A stretch of 37,387 nt of DNA from IMG/VR virus record IMGVR_UViG_3300044712_000307, positions 1-37,387 of that record; one strand, 5' to 3'. Made by a program: the position numbers and the translations under genes. Origin of the DNA: a virus. The notes beneath the pieces were generated by a model. It was not told the origin of the DNA and did not search any database. It saw only the letters and a list, made by a program, of their open reading frames with translations. Within the stretch, counting starts at the first letter, position 1. The number at the start of each line of letters is the position of its first letter. Below are positions 23,164-30,179 of this stretch, piece by piece.

Positions 23164-24053
23164 TGAATGAAATACCAGCAGAAGTAATGGACGAAATTTA
23201 TCCGGAGATTTGGCCGGACAACGATTACTTGGCTGAACTTCAGGTGGAAGCTGATCAAGAGAACGTGGCTGGTTATAGATACTTTGACAAAAATAACGAG
23301 CATCGACACATGTTCGATGGCAAGCAACTAACTGGGGTCTCAACCGTGACGAAAGTAATTGCCAAAGATTTGACATGGTGGGCGGCAGGTAAATCTTTGG
23401 AACTACTCGGATGGAGAAATCCAAAACTCGAATCGAAAGAAAATAGATTGAATGTGGCCACGGCGTTCAAGTTAGTTATCGAATCTATGTCTGTCGAGGA
23501 ATACGTAAAGCTCTTAGATAAGGCCTATCGCGCGCATGATTCCGAGAAGGACAAAGCGGCGACTAAAGGAACGGATATGCACTCTTTGCTCGAAGAATAC
23601 GTTAAGTCGTGCATCGAAAAAGGCGATGTCGCGGAGATTAACGAAGATACCGCAGTGGGAGTGTTCAGCAAGTGGTCCAAAGAGCACGTTGAAAAGTTCA
23701 TAGGGTCGGAAGTCAACTGCTATTCCGAAAGGCTGTGGCTTGGAGGAATAACAGATTGTATTGCAGAGCTCAAAGACGGAACGGTGGCAGTAATCGACTT
23801 CAAATCAGCAAAGATGGCTTATCCTTCGCATTTCATTCAAGTAGCTGGGTATGACGTCTTGTTGCAAGGTGGTGGGTTTACTCCGGAAGGAGAGCAGATT
23901 TTACCGCCTCAGAAGATTGATGTGCACATTGTCTTTCCATTTGGGTCAAAGCATCCAACAGGAGCAAGAAGATACGATGTCGAAAAAAATCGTGAAGCCT
24001 TTATGGGCGTCCTCACCGCTTATAGGCAAATCGAAAAATTAAAAATCAAATAA
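23163..24053 (+). CDS. PD-(D/E)XK nuclease, Cas4/RecB-like
   Basis: A 296-residue nuclease of the Cas4/RecB (PDDEXK) superfamily. The catalytic pattern is clear: His140 in GTDMHSLLEE, GGITD with Asp198, IDFKSAK with Asp212 and Lys214, and QVAGY (Gln226, Tyr230). I see no Cys cluster for an iron-sulfur centre, so it is nearer to phage RecB-like exonucleases than to true Cas4. With the following gene it would form a recombination or DNA end-processing pair. It overlaps the preceding stop by one base and is 12 bases from the next start. Confidence 0.85.
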   Translation: MNEIPAEVMDEIYPEIWPDNDYLAELQVEADQENVAGYRYFDKNNEHRHMFDGKQLTGVSTVTKVIAKDLTWWAAGKSLELLGWRNPKLESKENRLNVATAFKLVIESMSVEEYVKLLDKAYRAHDSEKDKAATKGTDMHSLLEEYVKSCIEKGDVAEINEDTAVGVFSKWSKEHVEKFIGSEVNCYSERLWLGGITDCIAELKDGTVAVIDFKSAKMAYPSHFIQVAGYDVLLQGGGFTPEGEQILPPQKIDVHIVFPFGSKHPTGARRYDVEKNREAFMGVLTAYRQIEKLKIK

Positions 24054-24065
24054 ATAAACAAAACT

Positions 24066-24425
24066 ATGGATATGCAAGTTGAATCGAAGTTTCTAAAGGC
24101 TGGAGTAAACGTAAAGGACGGTGACCTCGTGGAGTTCGTCAACGAAGGAACAGAAACCATGTCCGACTACAAGGACAAGAATGGAGCTCCTAAGCTGAAG
24201 ATTAACATTACGGTCAAATTGGCAAACGGCAAGGAAGTTGAAGCTAGTCTAAATATTCCTTCAAGAAAAAACTTAGTCGAAGCATACGGTCGCGATTCTA
24301 AAAATTGGGTAGGCAAGAGTGCCAGAGTAAACGTCTTAAAGCAACTCGTTGGCAAGGAGATGAAACAGGTTGTGGTGTTTACTCATCCATCTAAGGATGC
24401 GGACGGAAACGTAATCATTGAGTAA
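24066..24425 (+). CDS. Probable single-stranded DNA-binding or recombination accessory protein
   Basis: A 119-residue beta-rich protein. The segment LKINITVKLANGKEVEASLNIPSRKN and the following VGKSARVNVLKQLVGKEMKQVVVF look like an OB-fold core, seen in small phage proteins that follow PDDEXK nucleases. A ssDNA-binding function is inferred from that context, not from a definite motif. The start is the ATG at 24066 after AAACT. A second in-frame ATG follows six bases later. It is followed by a structured leader before the next gene. Confidence 0.6.
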   Translation: MDMQVESKFLKAGVNVKDGDLVEFVNEGTETMSDYKDKNGAPKLKINITVKLANGKEVEASLNIPSRKNLVEAYGRDSKNWVGKSARVNVLKQLVGKEMKQVVVFTHPSKDADGNVIIE

Positions 24426-24430
24426 TCACT

Positions 24431-24510
24431 GGCTCTGGGGCATGCGAGACAAATCAGCTGCAACTTGGGCAGAGCCCAATTATCTCGAAGGATGATTAAA
24501 AGAGTTGCAG
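24431..24510 (+). promoter_or_regulatory. RNA leader with alternative helices (attenuator-like)
   Basis: GGCTCTG (24431-24437) can pair with CAGAGCC (24470-24476). Alternatively TTGGGC (24465-24470) pairs with GCCCAA (24474-24479), nested in CTGCAACT (24458-24465)/AGTTGCAG (24503-24510). The first helix excludes the second. No gene lies in 24426-24546, and the region ends 36 bases before the next start. Confidence 0.5.
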
Positions 24511-24546
24511 ATAGACGGTGCTCCGGATAAGTCCAGAAACAAACAG

Positions 24547-24780
24547 ATGACAACCAAGTATTTGATTATTGAACTTTTAAAACAGAACAGAACCGGCCCG
24601 ATGTATAAGGGCCAAGTGTGCGATGCGATTCGGAACGCGGACGGCACACTGCAAGACACGGTTGCAAGGCGGCTAAGGGAATTAACTCACGATGGCAAGA
24701 TTGAAAAACTAGAGGACGAGAAAGGGAACACGCTGTATAAGATCAAAAGGTCGGAGGCAAAGCAGGTAGCGCTTTTATGA
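24547..24780 (+). CDS. Small winged-helix protein
   Basis: A 77-residue protein with the plan of a winged-helix DNA-binding domain: helix (TTKYLIIELLKQN), a GPMYKGQVCDAIRNADGTLQDTVARRLRELTHDGKIEKL helix-turn-helix-like part, and a wing with ETKGNTLYKI-like strands. It could control the early operon or help replication. ATG 24547 is chosen over an upstream TTG because the leader structure covers the TTG. It overlaps the next gene by four bases (ATGA), so both are coupled. Confidence 0.68.
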   Translation: MTTKYLIIELLKQNRTGPMYKGQVCDAIRNADGTLQDTVARRLRELTHDGKIEKLEDEKGNTLYKIKRSEAKQVALL

Positions 24781-25220
24781 ACGATATTCCAAAACCAGAT
24801 TTTTTGATGATTCCTAGACCGGTGTTCGAAGATGCTACGTTGCAATCAGCCGACCTGTTAATTTACGCAGTAGTTTACTGGTATCAGCACATGGTAGCAA
24901 AGAAATGTATCGCCTCGAACGCAAGAATAGGTCAGATAATTGGAGTTGCTCCCCACACTGTGGCGAATGGATTGGATAGATTAGAGAAAAGCGGACACAT
25001 CAAAAGATACTACAAGGATTCGACACACAGGAAACGCACAGAGGTCAAAGCATTGGTGCATTTCAGGCGTGGGGTATCCCTAAATAGGGACACCAGTGTA
25101 TCCCTAAATAGGGAACAGATAAGAATAAGCACTAGTAAAGAGAAAGGTTCTTTTAAAAATAAAACAGGAAAACCTGTGAATAAATACGAAGACCTATTCA
25201 AATTTCCTGCAAAACCATAA
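24777..25220 (+). CDS. Helix-turn-helix replication initiator-like protein
   Basis: A 147-residue protein. Residues ~10-85 form a helix-turn-helix domain (SADLLIYAVVYWY; ASNARIGQIIGVAPHTVANGLDRLEKSGHI), as in N-terminal domains of phage replication proteins (replisome organiser or lambda O-like). The C-terminal part is short and basic, with an eight-residue repeat VSLNRDTS/VSLNREQI that comes from a duplicated palindromic DNA word (see the repeat feature). Initiator genes often carry their own origin inside, as lambda O does. This gene may do the same. No helicase-loader motif was recognised. Confidence 0.62.
   Translation: MNDIPKPDFLMIPRPVFEDATLQSADLLIYAVVYWYQHMVAKKCIASNARIGQIIGVAPHTVANGLDRLEKSGHIKRYYKDSTHRKRTEVKALVHFRRGVSLNRDTSVSLNREQIRISTSKEKGSFKNKTGKPVNKYEDLFKFPAKP
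25074..25183. repeat. Palindromic iterons and AT-rich DNA inside the initiator gene (possible origin)
   Basis: GTATCCCTAAATAGGGA occurs twice, at 25074-25090 and 25098-25114, with a 24-bp period. Each copy contains inverted arms TCCCTA/TAGGGA around two bases. An ACAGG/CCTGT inverted repeat (25164-25177) and a perfect DnaA-like box (25175-25183) follow in AT-rich DNA. Confidence 0.5.
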
Positions 25221-25457
25221 ATGTTTTTAACCGAATGGGAGATAGAAAGATATAACTTTTACGATGTGCATTTTCATGGAGAGGTTAAGGGATGCACGGT
25301 GGTGAAGAAAGTTATTTATCAGGACGGAGCGCATGACCCGATTCAAGGGCTCTACTGCGAGAAACACAAAGTCGATTTATACCGAGCGCCGAAAGGAGGA
25401 CATGAATTTAATCAGGAATACTACGACGATCCGAAAGTTTGGAAGAAAATACGATGA
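25221..25457 (+). CDS. Hypothetical protein, 78 aa
   Basis: A 78-residue protein rich in Tyr and His. It has FTEWEIERYNFYDVHFHGE-like aromatic content and single cysteines at ~25 and ~46, with no recognised family. It starts immediately after the initiator-like gene with no Shine-Dalgarno site, and its stop overlaps the next start (ATGA). Expression as part of the replication/early operon is implied by this coupling. Confidence 0.7.
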   Translation: MFLTEWEIERYNFYDVHFHGEVKGCTVVKKVIYQDGAHDPIQGLYCEKHKVDLYRAPKGGHEFNQEYYDDPKVWKKIR

Positions 25458-25687
25458 CAACACTAGAAGAAATACTTAAAAAAACAAAGAACAACGAGCT
25501 AGAGTTTGTGGTTTACGAGGGAGAGTTTGGAACGATATTGGTTCCCAAAGATATTCCACTGCATGGACACATCGAGCTCGAATATCCGAGCGACGAGCTG
25601 AAATTAAGGCTGATACCGAATGAAAGACTAACAAACGAGGAAGTTTCGCGGGGATTAACCGGAGAAGAATACGAAAAATCATTATAA
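25454..25687 (+). CDS. Hypothetical protein, 77 aa
   Basis: A 77-residue acidic protein with a short N-terminal helix (LEEILKKTKNN), then alternating strands (LEFVVYEGEFGTILVP), a pattern seen in small OB- or beta-barrel proteins, but no family can be named. I place the start at ATG 25454, which overlaps the preceding stop as ATGA. An in-frame upstream start would overlap the previous gene further. It ends two bases before the next start. Confidence 0.7.
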   Translation: MTTLEEILKKTKNNELEFVVYEGEFGTILVPKDIPLHGHIELEYPSDELKLRLIPNERLTNEEVSRGLTGEEYEKSL

Positions 25688-25689
25688 AC

Positions 25690-26103
25690 ATGTCAAACGA
25701 ACTAATAATACCAGACCAAAAACAGTTTATTGCATTATGCGACGAGGTAGACGCAATCATTTCCGAGAACGGCAAGATAGTCAGGCAACAGATAGTCTTT
25801 ACAAAGCACGAAGTCGGAGAGGCTATTGCGAAATCTCCTCTTTACAAGAAATTCGGCAAGGGGAATGGTGATTTGATTGAGAAAGTGGCTGCGCAACTAG
25901 GGAAATCGGCAACAGATTTGTATGACTGCGTGAATTTTTACGAGAGATTCAAGAGTGTTCCGGAAGAATTATCAGAGGCGCCGTGGTCCAAAGTGAAACA
26001 GTTGGTTGCCGGAAAGATTCCACACGGTGGAAACACCGAGCAAAGGTGCAAAAAATGTCCTTTTCACTGCCATGAAGCGAACAAAACTGCGGAGAAAGAG
26101 TAA
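25690..26103 (+). CDS. Hypothetical helical protein with C-terminal Cys cluster, 137 aa
   Basis: A 137-residue mostly helical protein. Residues ~35-100 contain a pattern of helices with TKHEVGEAIAKS, DLIEKVAAQLGKSATDLYDCVNFYERF, which recalls helical DNA-binding N-termini of phage proteins of the DUF1016/YhcG type, though I cannot confirm it. The C-terminus has Cys-X2-Cys-X3-Cys with His residues (CKKCPFHCH), a possible zinc site. It overlaps the HNH gene by 32 bases. Start after AAACATG, no Shine-Dalgarno site. Confidence 0.62.
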   Translation: MSNELIIPDQKQFIALCDEVDAIISENGKIVRQQIVFTKHEVGEAIAKSPLYKKFGKGNGDLIEKVAAQLGKSATDLYDCVNFYERFKSVPEELSEAPWSKVKQLVAGKIPHGGNTEQRCKKCPFHCHEANKTAEKE

Positions 26104-26455
26104 AAGCCCTCTAAGAAAGGCAATAGATACGGCAGATAGAGCGCTTCAGGACTGGTATCGAGCTAAATATCCAACTGAGGTTTGCGAAAACTGCGGTAAA
26201 AGATTCGAGCTGATGCACCATTTCATCGAGAAGTCCAAAAGTGCAAGGCTACGGTTTGAAGATAGCAACTTGATATTTCTATGCCACGGATGCCACGCGC
26301 TTCATCATCACTTCGGTGATCAGCGGGTTATGGCGAAAGTGATTGAGCAGAGGGGGCTGAAATGGCTAAAGAAAATCAACACAATGTCCCGCGAGCATTT
26401 CCAAGTCGATATAAATTTCGCGGAAAAAATGATTAACAAATACTCAATAAAATGA
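26072..26455 (+). CDS. HNH endonuclease, NinG/Rap-like
   Basis: A 127-residue basic protein with a zinc-bound HNH core: Cys38-X2-Cys41, His49-His50, Cys71-X2-Cys74 and His78-80. The N-terminal LRRKSKSPLRKAIDTADRALQDWYRAKYP segment resembles lambda NinG/Rap-type proteins, structure-specific nucleases acting on recombination intermediates. A recombination role fits the nearby nuclease and ssDNA-binding genes. The start is ATG 26072, inside the preceding gene. An in-frame upstream start would add unrelated residues. It overlaps the next small gene by four bases. Confidence 0.78.
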   Translation: MKRTKLRRKSKSPLRKAIDTADRALQDWYRAKYPTEVCENCGKRFELMHHFIEKSKSARLRFEDSNLIFLCHGCHALHHHFGDQRVMAKVIEQRGLKWLKKINTMSREHFQVDINFAEKMINKYSIK

Positions 26456-26622
26456 CAGAGAAAAAATATATATGCGATGTGTGCGGTAAGAAGTTCGACA
26501 ACGCCAGAGCATTAAGAAGTCAGGTGTCAGTTATTAACGGAGAGTGGTCAAAGGTATGGAATGAAGTCTGCGATGCGTGCTGTAAAAAGGTCAGGGAATT
26601 AGTGGACGCGCTTCAAAAATGA
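26452..26622 (+). CDS. Small zinc-ribbon protein, 56 aa
   Basis: A 56-residue protein with two Cys-X2-Cys pairs: CDVC at residues 8-11 and CDAC near residue 43, followed by CK. That makes a typical four-cysteine zinc ribbon that may bind nucleic acid or protein. It overlaps both neighbours by four bases (ATGA). No specific family. Confidence 0.75.
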   Translation: MTEKKYICDVCGKKFDNARALRSQVSVINGEWSKVWNEVCDACCKKVRELVDALQK

Positions 26623-26849
26623 TTTACAAATTCGAGGCGGTGAGAACGGTAAAAGAATGGTATGAGGTTGAAGCCGGGGATTCAGACAGCGCACAAGAGA
26701 TGATAGATTCCGGCGAAGAATCTCCTGTGGCCGACAAAACGCTTGAACTGGAGATTAAGTTGGTGGACTCATATTGCCCTTATTGTGACGAAGACGAGTG
26801 TGATGAGTGTAAAAATCAAAGGTTGGGACTAGAACAAACACTAGAATGA
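26619..26849 (+). CDS. Small acidic protein with Cys motif, 76 aa
   Basis: A 76-residue acidic protein. It begins with beta-like sequence (YKFEAVRTVKEWYEVEAGDSDSAQEMI) like small phage 'DpnD/PcfM-like' host-interaction proteins, and has a C-terminal CPYCDEDECDEC cluster that can bind zinc. It is coupled to both neighbours by four-base overlaps. The family assignment is tentative. Confidence 0.68.
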   Translation: MIYKFEAVRTVKEWYEVEAGDSDSAQEMIDSGEESPVADKTLELEIKLVDSYCPYCDEDECDECKNQRLGLEQTLE

Positions 26850-26947
26850 TTAACTTAATTTTATTGATACTCGGATCGTTGGATGCGTTTTTTATCGGAT
26901 ATATTGTCGGGAAAGGGCGCGGAGATAAGAGCTCAAATGGAAAATAA
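26846..26947 (+). CDS. Very small single-pass membrane peptide, 33 aa
   Basis: A 33-residue frame from ATG 26846 to TAA 26947. Residues ~2-24 are hydrophobic (INLILLILGSLDAFFIGYIV) and the tail is basic, so it is a likely membrane peptide. It starts in a four-base overlap (ATGA) with the preceding gene, as do its neighbours, which supports its reality. It overlaps the next gene by 11 bases. Function unknown. Confidence 0.55.
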   Translation: MINLILLILGSLDAFFIGYIVGKGRGDKSSNGK

Positions 26948-27344
26948 AACTTGGCAGGAGAGATTACGCAGTATGGTTTACTTGACCTGCGACAGATACA
27001 GCGAGAACGATGAAAGTATGTATAAGGAATTTGAGGATTTAGTCTCCCAACTTCTCCAAGAGGAAAGGGAGAAAGATTATCTGCCAAATGCCTGCTGTAT
27101 GGGAGGTTGCGGGAATGTAAATTGTGGTCATTGTTGCCCGCACAACCATCTGACTGAAAACGGAAGCGAAAAGATGAAGATATATTCAGACGCATACGAC
27201 AAAGCTTACAAAATCGGTTACAACGGAGGATATAAAATCGGCAGGGAGGAGTTAAAGAAAGAACTAATGGAGTGGGCGGAAGATAAGGTCGGCGAAAATC
27301 ACGAAACATTACTTAAAGATTTACTTACAAAACTCAATGACTAA
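26937..27344 (+). CDS. Hypothetical protein with Cys/His cluster, 135 aa
   Basis: A 135-residue charged protein. The middle carries a dense cluster CCMGGCGNVNCGHCCPHNH that could bind metal, and the C-terminal half is helical with a YKIGYNGGYKIGREELKKEL stretch. I use ATG 26937. An in-frame ATG at 26883 would overlap the membrane peptide gene more. It overlaps the next gene by eight bases. Family unknown. Confidence 0.65.
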   Translation: MENKTWQERLRSMVYLTCDRYSENDESMYKEFEDLVSQLLQEEREKDYLPNACCMGGCGNVNCGHCCPHNHLTENGSEKMKIYSDAYDKAYKIGYNGGYKIGREELKKELMEWAEDKVGENHETLLKDLLTKLND

Positions 27345-27588
27345 AATTAACTTAGATAAATTACCAAGAAGAATAGACGTAGATGGAATGAGATGGTTTT
27401 CGGAATCAGATATTCAAGAATCCTACACCGCAGGATTACGTAGAGCTTTGGAGGTGTTACCGAAGGAAATGCCAGAATATCAGAACGAAGGAAGTGAACA
27501 CGCAGGGGAAGGATTTATTAAGGCAATAGAACTTTCAAGGTCGGCAATAGAATCAGAACTAAAATGTATCAAACAAACAAACAAGTAG
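27337..27588 (+). CDS. Hypothetical protein, 83 aa
   Basis: An 83-residue soluble protein. It shares its general make-up with its two neighbours: helical with a repeated YTAGLRRALEVLP-like stretch and a C-terminal LKCIKQTNK tail. No family recognised. It overlaps the preceding gene by eight and the following by 25 bases. Start after CTCAATGAC, no Shine-Dalgarno site. Confidence 0.68.
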   Translation: MTKINLDKLPRRIDVDGMRWFSESDIQESYTAGLRRALEVLPKEMPEYQNEGSEHAGEGFIKAIELSRSAIESELKCIKQTNK

Positions 27589-27911
27589 AAGAGGAGTTGG
27601 ATAAATTCGCAGGAGATTTAGTTGTCGCATTTATTCCTGACGGAGATGGAGATGAAACGAATCTGTATTTATCGGAAGCTAGCGGATACGAAGAATTAAA
27701 AGCGAAATTTCTCTCTCAGCGTGCTAAAGATTTAGAGGGGATAGAGGAGTGGGTGGAAAAGAAATTATCAGGAGATACAGAGCCTTTATTCCGACTTGGA
27801 GGACTTATAATTGATAACGAAAAAATGCAAATGGGAACTATAATGGGTCAGAAAAAAGCGTTCTCCGACATTCTCTCCTATCTCAAATCTCTAAAACAAA
27901 CCAATGAATAA
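27564..27911 (+). CDS. Hypothetical acidic protein, 115 aa
   Basis: A 115-residue acidic, mostly helical protein with a DGDGDET cluster at ~27-33 that could bind a metal, although no full EF-hand loop is present. The C-terminus (SDILSYLKSLKQTNE) resembles that of the previous gene. The start shares DNA with the preceding gene end in another frame. It overlaps the YopX-like gene by eight bases. No family recognised. Confidence 0.66.
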   Translation: MYQTNKQVEEELDKFAGDLVVAFIPDGDGDETNLYLSEASGYEELKAKFLSQRAKDLEGIEEWVEKKLSGDTEPLFRLGGLIIDNEKMQMGTIMGQKKAFSDILSYLKSLKQTNE

Positions 27912-28284
27912 AAGAATAATAAAGTTTCGTGGAAAAAGGTTAGACAACGGTGAGTGGGTTTATGGAGGTTATTTTCACATAGACTACCACAACAGCGTTG
28001 ATTATGTTGAAAGAGGCGTAATCATCCTTGAGAACGCACACGAGTTTGAAGTTGACCCAGAAACTGTCGGTCAATTCACATGGCTTCACGATAAAAACGG
28101 CAAGGAGATTTATGAGGGGGACATTGTTAAAGAACCAGAAGGAAGCAAGTATGAAATCTATTATGAAGCTCCGAGATTTGTTATGAGATGCAATTCTGGC
28201 GACTACACATTACAAACTCCGCAATATCTTGAAGTAATCGGTAACGTCTACGAAAACCCCGAACTCAAAGGTCATAAAGAATAA
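27904..28284 (+). CDS. YopX family phage protein
   Basis: A 126-residue protein with the YopX signature: N-terminal IKFRGKRLDNGEWVYGGYF, then VDPETVGQFTWLHDKNGKEIYEGDIV and a C-terminal YLEVIGNVYENPEL. YopX proteins (PF09643) are widespread in Firmicutes phages and others, with an unknown role. The match is strong on motif order and spacing. It overlaps the preceding gene by eight bases, and its position near the end of the early gene block is usual for this family. Confidence 0.9.
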   Translation: MNKRIIKFRGKRLDNGEWVYGGYFHIDYHNSVDYVERGVIILENAHEFEVDPETVGQFTWLHDKNGKEIYEGDIVKEPEGSKYEIYYEAPRFVMRCNSGDYTLQTPQYLEVIGNVYENPELKGHKE

Positions 28285-28291
28285 ATAAACA

Positions 28292-28426
28292 ATGATAAAT
28301 AAAAAAACAGTTAAAATCGGCAAGATGATAAGGAAATGCACTTCAAAATCAAGATGGGCGTGGTTTGAGGCAGAAGTAGACGGAGGGAAGTTCAAGGTTC
28401 GTAAAGAAATCGGGAGCGTTAAATAA
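28292..28426 (+). CDS. Small basic protein, 44 aa
   Basis: A 44-residue basic protein from ATG 28292 to TAA 28426, with aromatic SRWAWFEAEVDGGKFKVRKE in the middle, probably a small beta fold. It follows AAACAATG, like neighbouring starts. No family recognised. A short GC-rich hairpin (GGGG/TCCCC near 28435-28448) follows before the SPFH gene. Confidence 0.58.
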   Translation: MINKKTVKIGKMIRKCTSKSRWAWFEAEVDGGKFKVRKEIGSVK

Positions 28427-28468
28427 ACCAATCGGGGCTGGAATCCCCAACAAAACTTAAACAATAAA

Positions 28469-29311
28469 ATGAACGAAGAAAATAAAAAGAGACTTAGAAT
28501 GTTTGGGAACGGAGTAATCGGATTGTTAGTAGTAATGGTATTGTTCGGTTCGTTTGGAACAGTTAAGGCTGGGGAGAGAGGAGTTAAGACAAGACTCGGT
28601 GCTGTGGTAGGGACGGTAGAACCAGGGCTTTACTTCAAACTTCCTCTCATTGAGAAGGTAACCAAGTTAGAAGTTAAGACTCGCACAGTCAACTACGACA
28701 AGAATGGGCACGAAGGAGATGAGGAAGGTATGTCCTCCCTTTCTGGTGCTTCTAAAGACTTACAGGACGTGTCTATCGGGGTAATGGTAAACTACCACGT
28801 TGACCCAGCCAAGGTAGAAGAAATCTATTCACAGTATCGCTCGGTAGACAACTTTGAAGTAAATGTAATTGAACCGATTATCCGAGAGGTGGTTAAATCT
28901 ACATCAGCCCAATACACAGCAGAGGAGTTAGTAACTAAGCGTGCTGAGTATGGAGATAAGGTAAACGCCACCTTGTCAGAAAGATTTGTAACTAAGAATG
29001 CTTTACTTGAAAGATTCAGTGTAACGAACTTTGAGTTCTCTAAAGCTTTCACTCAAGCGATTGAAGCTAAGGTAACCGCAGTTCAGAACGCCGAAGCAGC
29101 GAAGAATAAATTAGAGCAGATTAAATTTGAGGCACAGCAGACTATTGAAACAGCTAAGGCGACAGCAGAATCAATTAGGATTCAGGCTCAAGCTATCACT
29201 CAGCAGGGAGGTGCAGAGTATGTGAGGTTAAAGACGGTTGAAAAGTGGAATGGGAGTTTGCCAGCAACAATGCTCCCTGATTCGTCAATCCCGTTCTTAG
29301 GTAAGTTGTAA
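28469..29311 (+). CDS. SPFH/Band-7 (prohibitin/stomatin-like) membrane protein
   Basis: A 280-residue protein with one N-terminal membrane helix (~12-32) followed by a Band-7/SPFH domain: AGERGVKTRLGAVVGTVEPGLYFKLPLIEKV at ~33-63, then LQDVSIGVMVNYHVDP and a VIEPIIREVVKSTSAQYTAEELVTKR stretch. It ends in an Ala/Glu-rich coiled coil (~195-245) and a short hydrophobic tail. This matches prohibitin-type proteins, which form ring assemblies in membranes and regulate membrane proteases. In a phage it may act on host membrane quality control or lysis timing. It precedes the large non-coding RNA. Confidence 0.9.
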   Translation: MNEENKKRLRMFGNGVIGLLVVMVLFGSFGTVKAGERGVKTRLGAVVGTVEPGLYFKLPLIEKVTKLEVKTRTVNYDKNGHEGDEEGMSSLSGASKDLQDVSIGVMVNYHVDPAKVEEIYSQYRSVDNFEVNVIEPIIREVVKSTSAQYTAEELVTKRAEYGDKVNATLSERFVTKNALLERFSVTNFEFSKAFTQAIEAKVTAVQNAEAAKNKLEQIKFEAQQTIETAKATAESIRIQAQAITQQGGAEYVRLKTVEKWNGSLPATMLPDSSIPFLGKL

Positions 29312-29312
29312 T

Positions 29313-29785
29313 CCACCAGCCCTGGAATGGCTCTAAACTTAACCAGTAGCTATCGGTGAAGGTCGCACAGTAACCACCGAGAAAACTCTCTCAGGCGTTC
29401 CGTCCAAAAAAAGACAGTGCGTGCGGGCGGACAGACAAATGAGGGATTGCTACTAAGGAGAGAGAAGCCAATGGCAACCAGCATAAAGGAGAAGGTTCAT
29501 AAAGGAACAATCTCGCTTCCTAAACCCGAAAGGGTCAATCGCTAACTTCACGCTTCGTGGGGTTGGCTAAGCAAATAAATCCCTTGGAGATGAGGGGGTG
29601 AAAGTAAACAAAACGCAATTCGGGTGCTTTCTGCAAACCTCCAAAAGCGGCTTCCGTATGGTTGCTGTCTATATGCTCCGAGGGTCTTGCTTAAAAATGG
29701 TTCTCAGAATGAGTAGTTCGTGCTTATATTTTTAATCAGTAGGTTAAATCTATTTCAGAGGGCAGGAGCTACTCACTCTGGGAAT
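29313..29785 (+). ncRNA. Large structured non-coding RNA (~470 nt) with pseudoknot, unknown family
   Basis: No gene lies in 29312-29800, yet the sequence holds many helices. Seen pairs: TCGGTG 29353-29358/CACCGA 29375-29380; AGTAGC 29345-29350/GCTACT 29449-29454; CTCTCTC 29386-29392/GAGAGAG 29458-29464, which crosses the previous pair (pseudoknot); TCCGTCC 29399-29405/GGGCGGA 29425-29431; ACCC/GGGT around GAAA at 29524-29535; GCTAAC 29541-29546/GTTGGC 29562-29567 enclosing CACG/CGTG; TTGGAG 29584-29589/CTCCAA 29639-29644 enclosing GAAAG/CTTTC. At the 3' end TTCTCAGAATGAGTAG (29701-29716) pairs with CTACTCACTCTGGGAA (29769-29784) in 15 of 16 positions. Size and complexity are of the GOLLD/ROOL type, but I cannot identify the family. 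Confidence 0.72.
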
Positions 29786-29852
29786 CAATAAAATAAAAAC
29801 ATGAAAACAATAGATAGGCATGGAGAGCATAGGATAGTTAATAAATAAAAAC

Positions 29853-30179
29853 ATGAGACAATTCAAATTCGGCGCAAGCCGGAACAACGACACAGATAAG
29901 TTGGACTTCGAGGGATTCTTGAATCCTTTAGTCCTAGAGGAGTTCGCCAAGTATATGCACAAGCACAGAAAGTTAGAGTCCGGCGAGCTTCGCGGGAGTG
30001 ATAATTGGCAGGCCGGAATAACCAAGGAATCCTATATGAAGTCTATGTGGAGACACCTACACGATCTATGGATGTTTCACCGAGGATATAAGGGCCGGGA
30101 AACAAAGATAGATGCTCTGTGTGGGATTCTCTTCAACGCTCAAGGATACCTACTCGAAGAACTAAGAGACCCCCAATAA
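29853..30179 (+). CDS. dATP/dGTP diphosphohydrolase N-terminal-like (DUF5664-type) protein
   Basis: A 108-residue protein whose pattern recalls the phage DUF5664/'dATP/dGTP diphosphohydrolase N-terminal' family: FGASRNND near the start, a central GELRGSDNWQAGITKESYMKSMWRHLHDLWMFH, and a helical tail with ILFNAQGYLLEEL. The members are found in many phages, often near packaging or early genes. The reaction in this protein is not shown, and the resemblance is moderate. A promoter was not seen. The stop codon lies within a terminator stem. It sits directly upstream of the terminase genes. Confidence 0.65.
   Translation: MRQFKFGASRNNDTDKLDFEGFLNPLVLEEFAKYMHKHRKLESGELRGSDNWQAGITKESYMKSMWRHLHDLWMFHRGYKGRETKIDALCGILFNAQGYLLEELRDPQ

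Noticed and set aside
26755-27309. Minus-strand 184-residue open frame
   Set aside because: It is antisense to several coupled plus-strand genes and shows no domain pattern.
29801-29848. 15-codon frame after the large RNA
   Set aside because: Too short and without a clear ribosome-binding site or coupling; kept out of the gene list.
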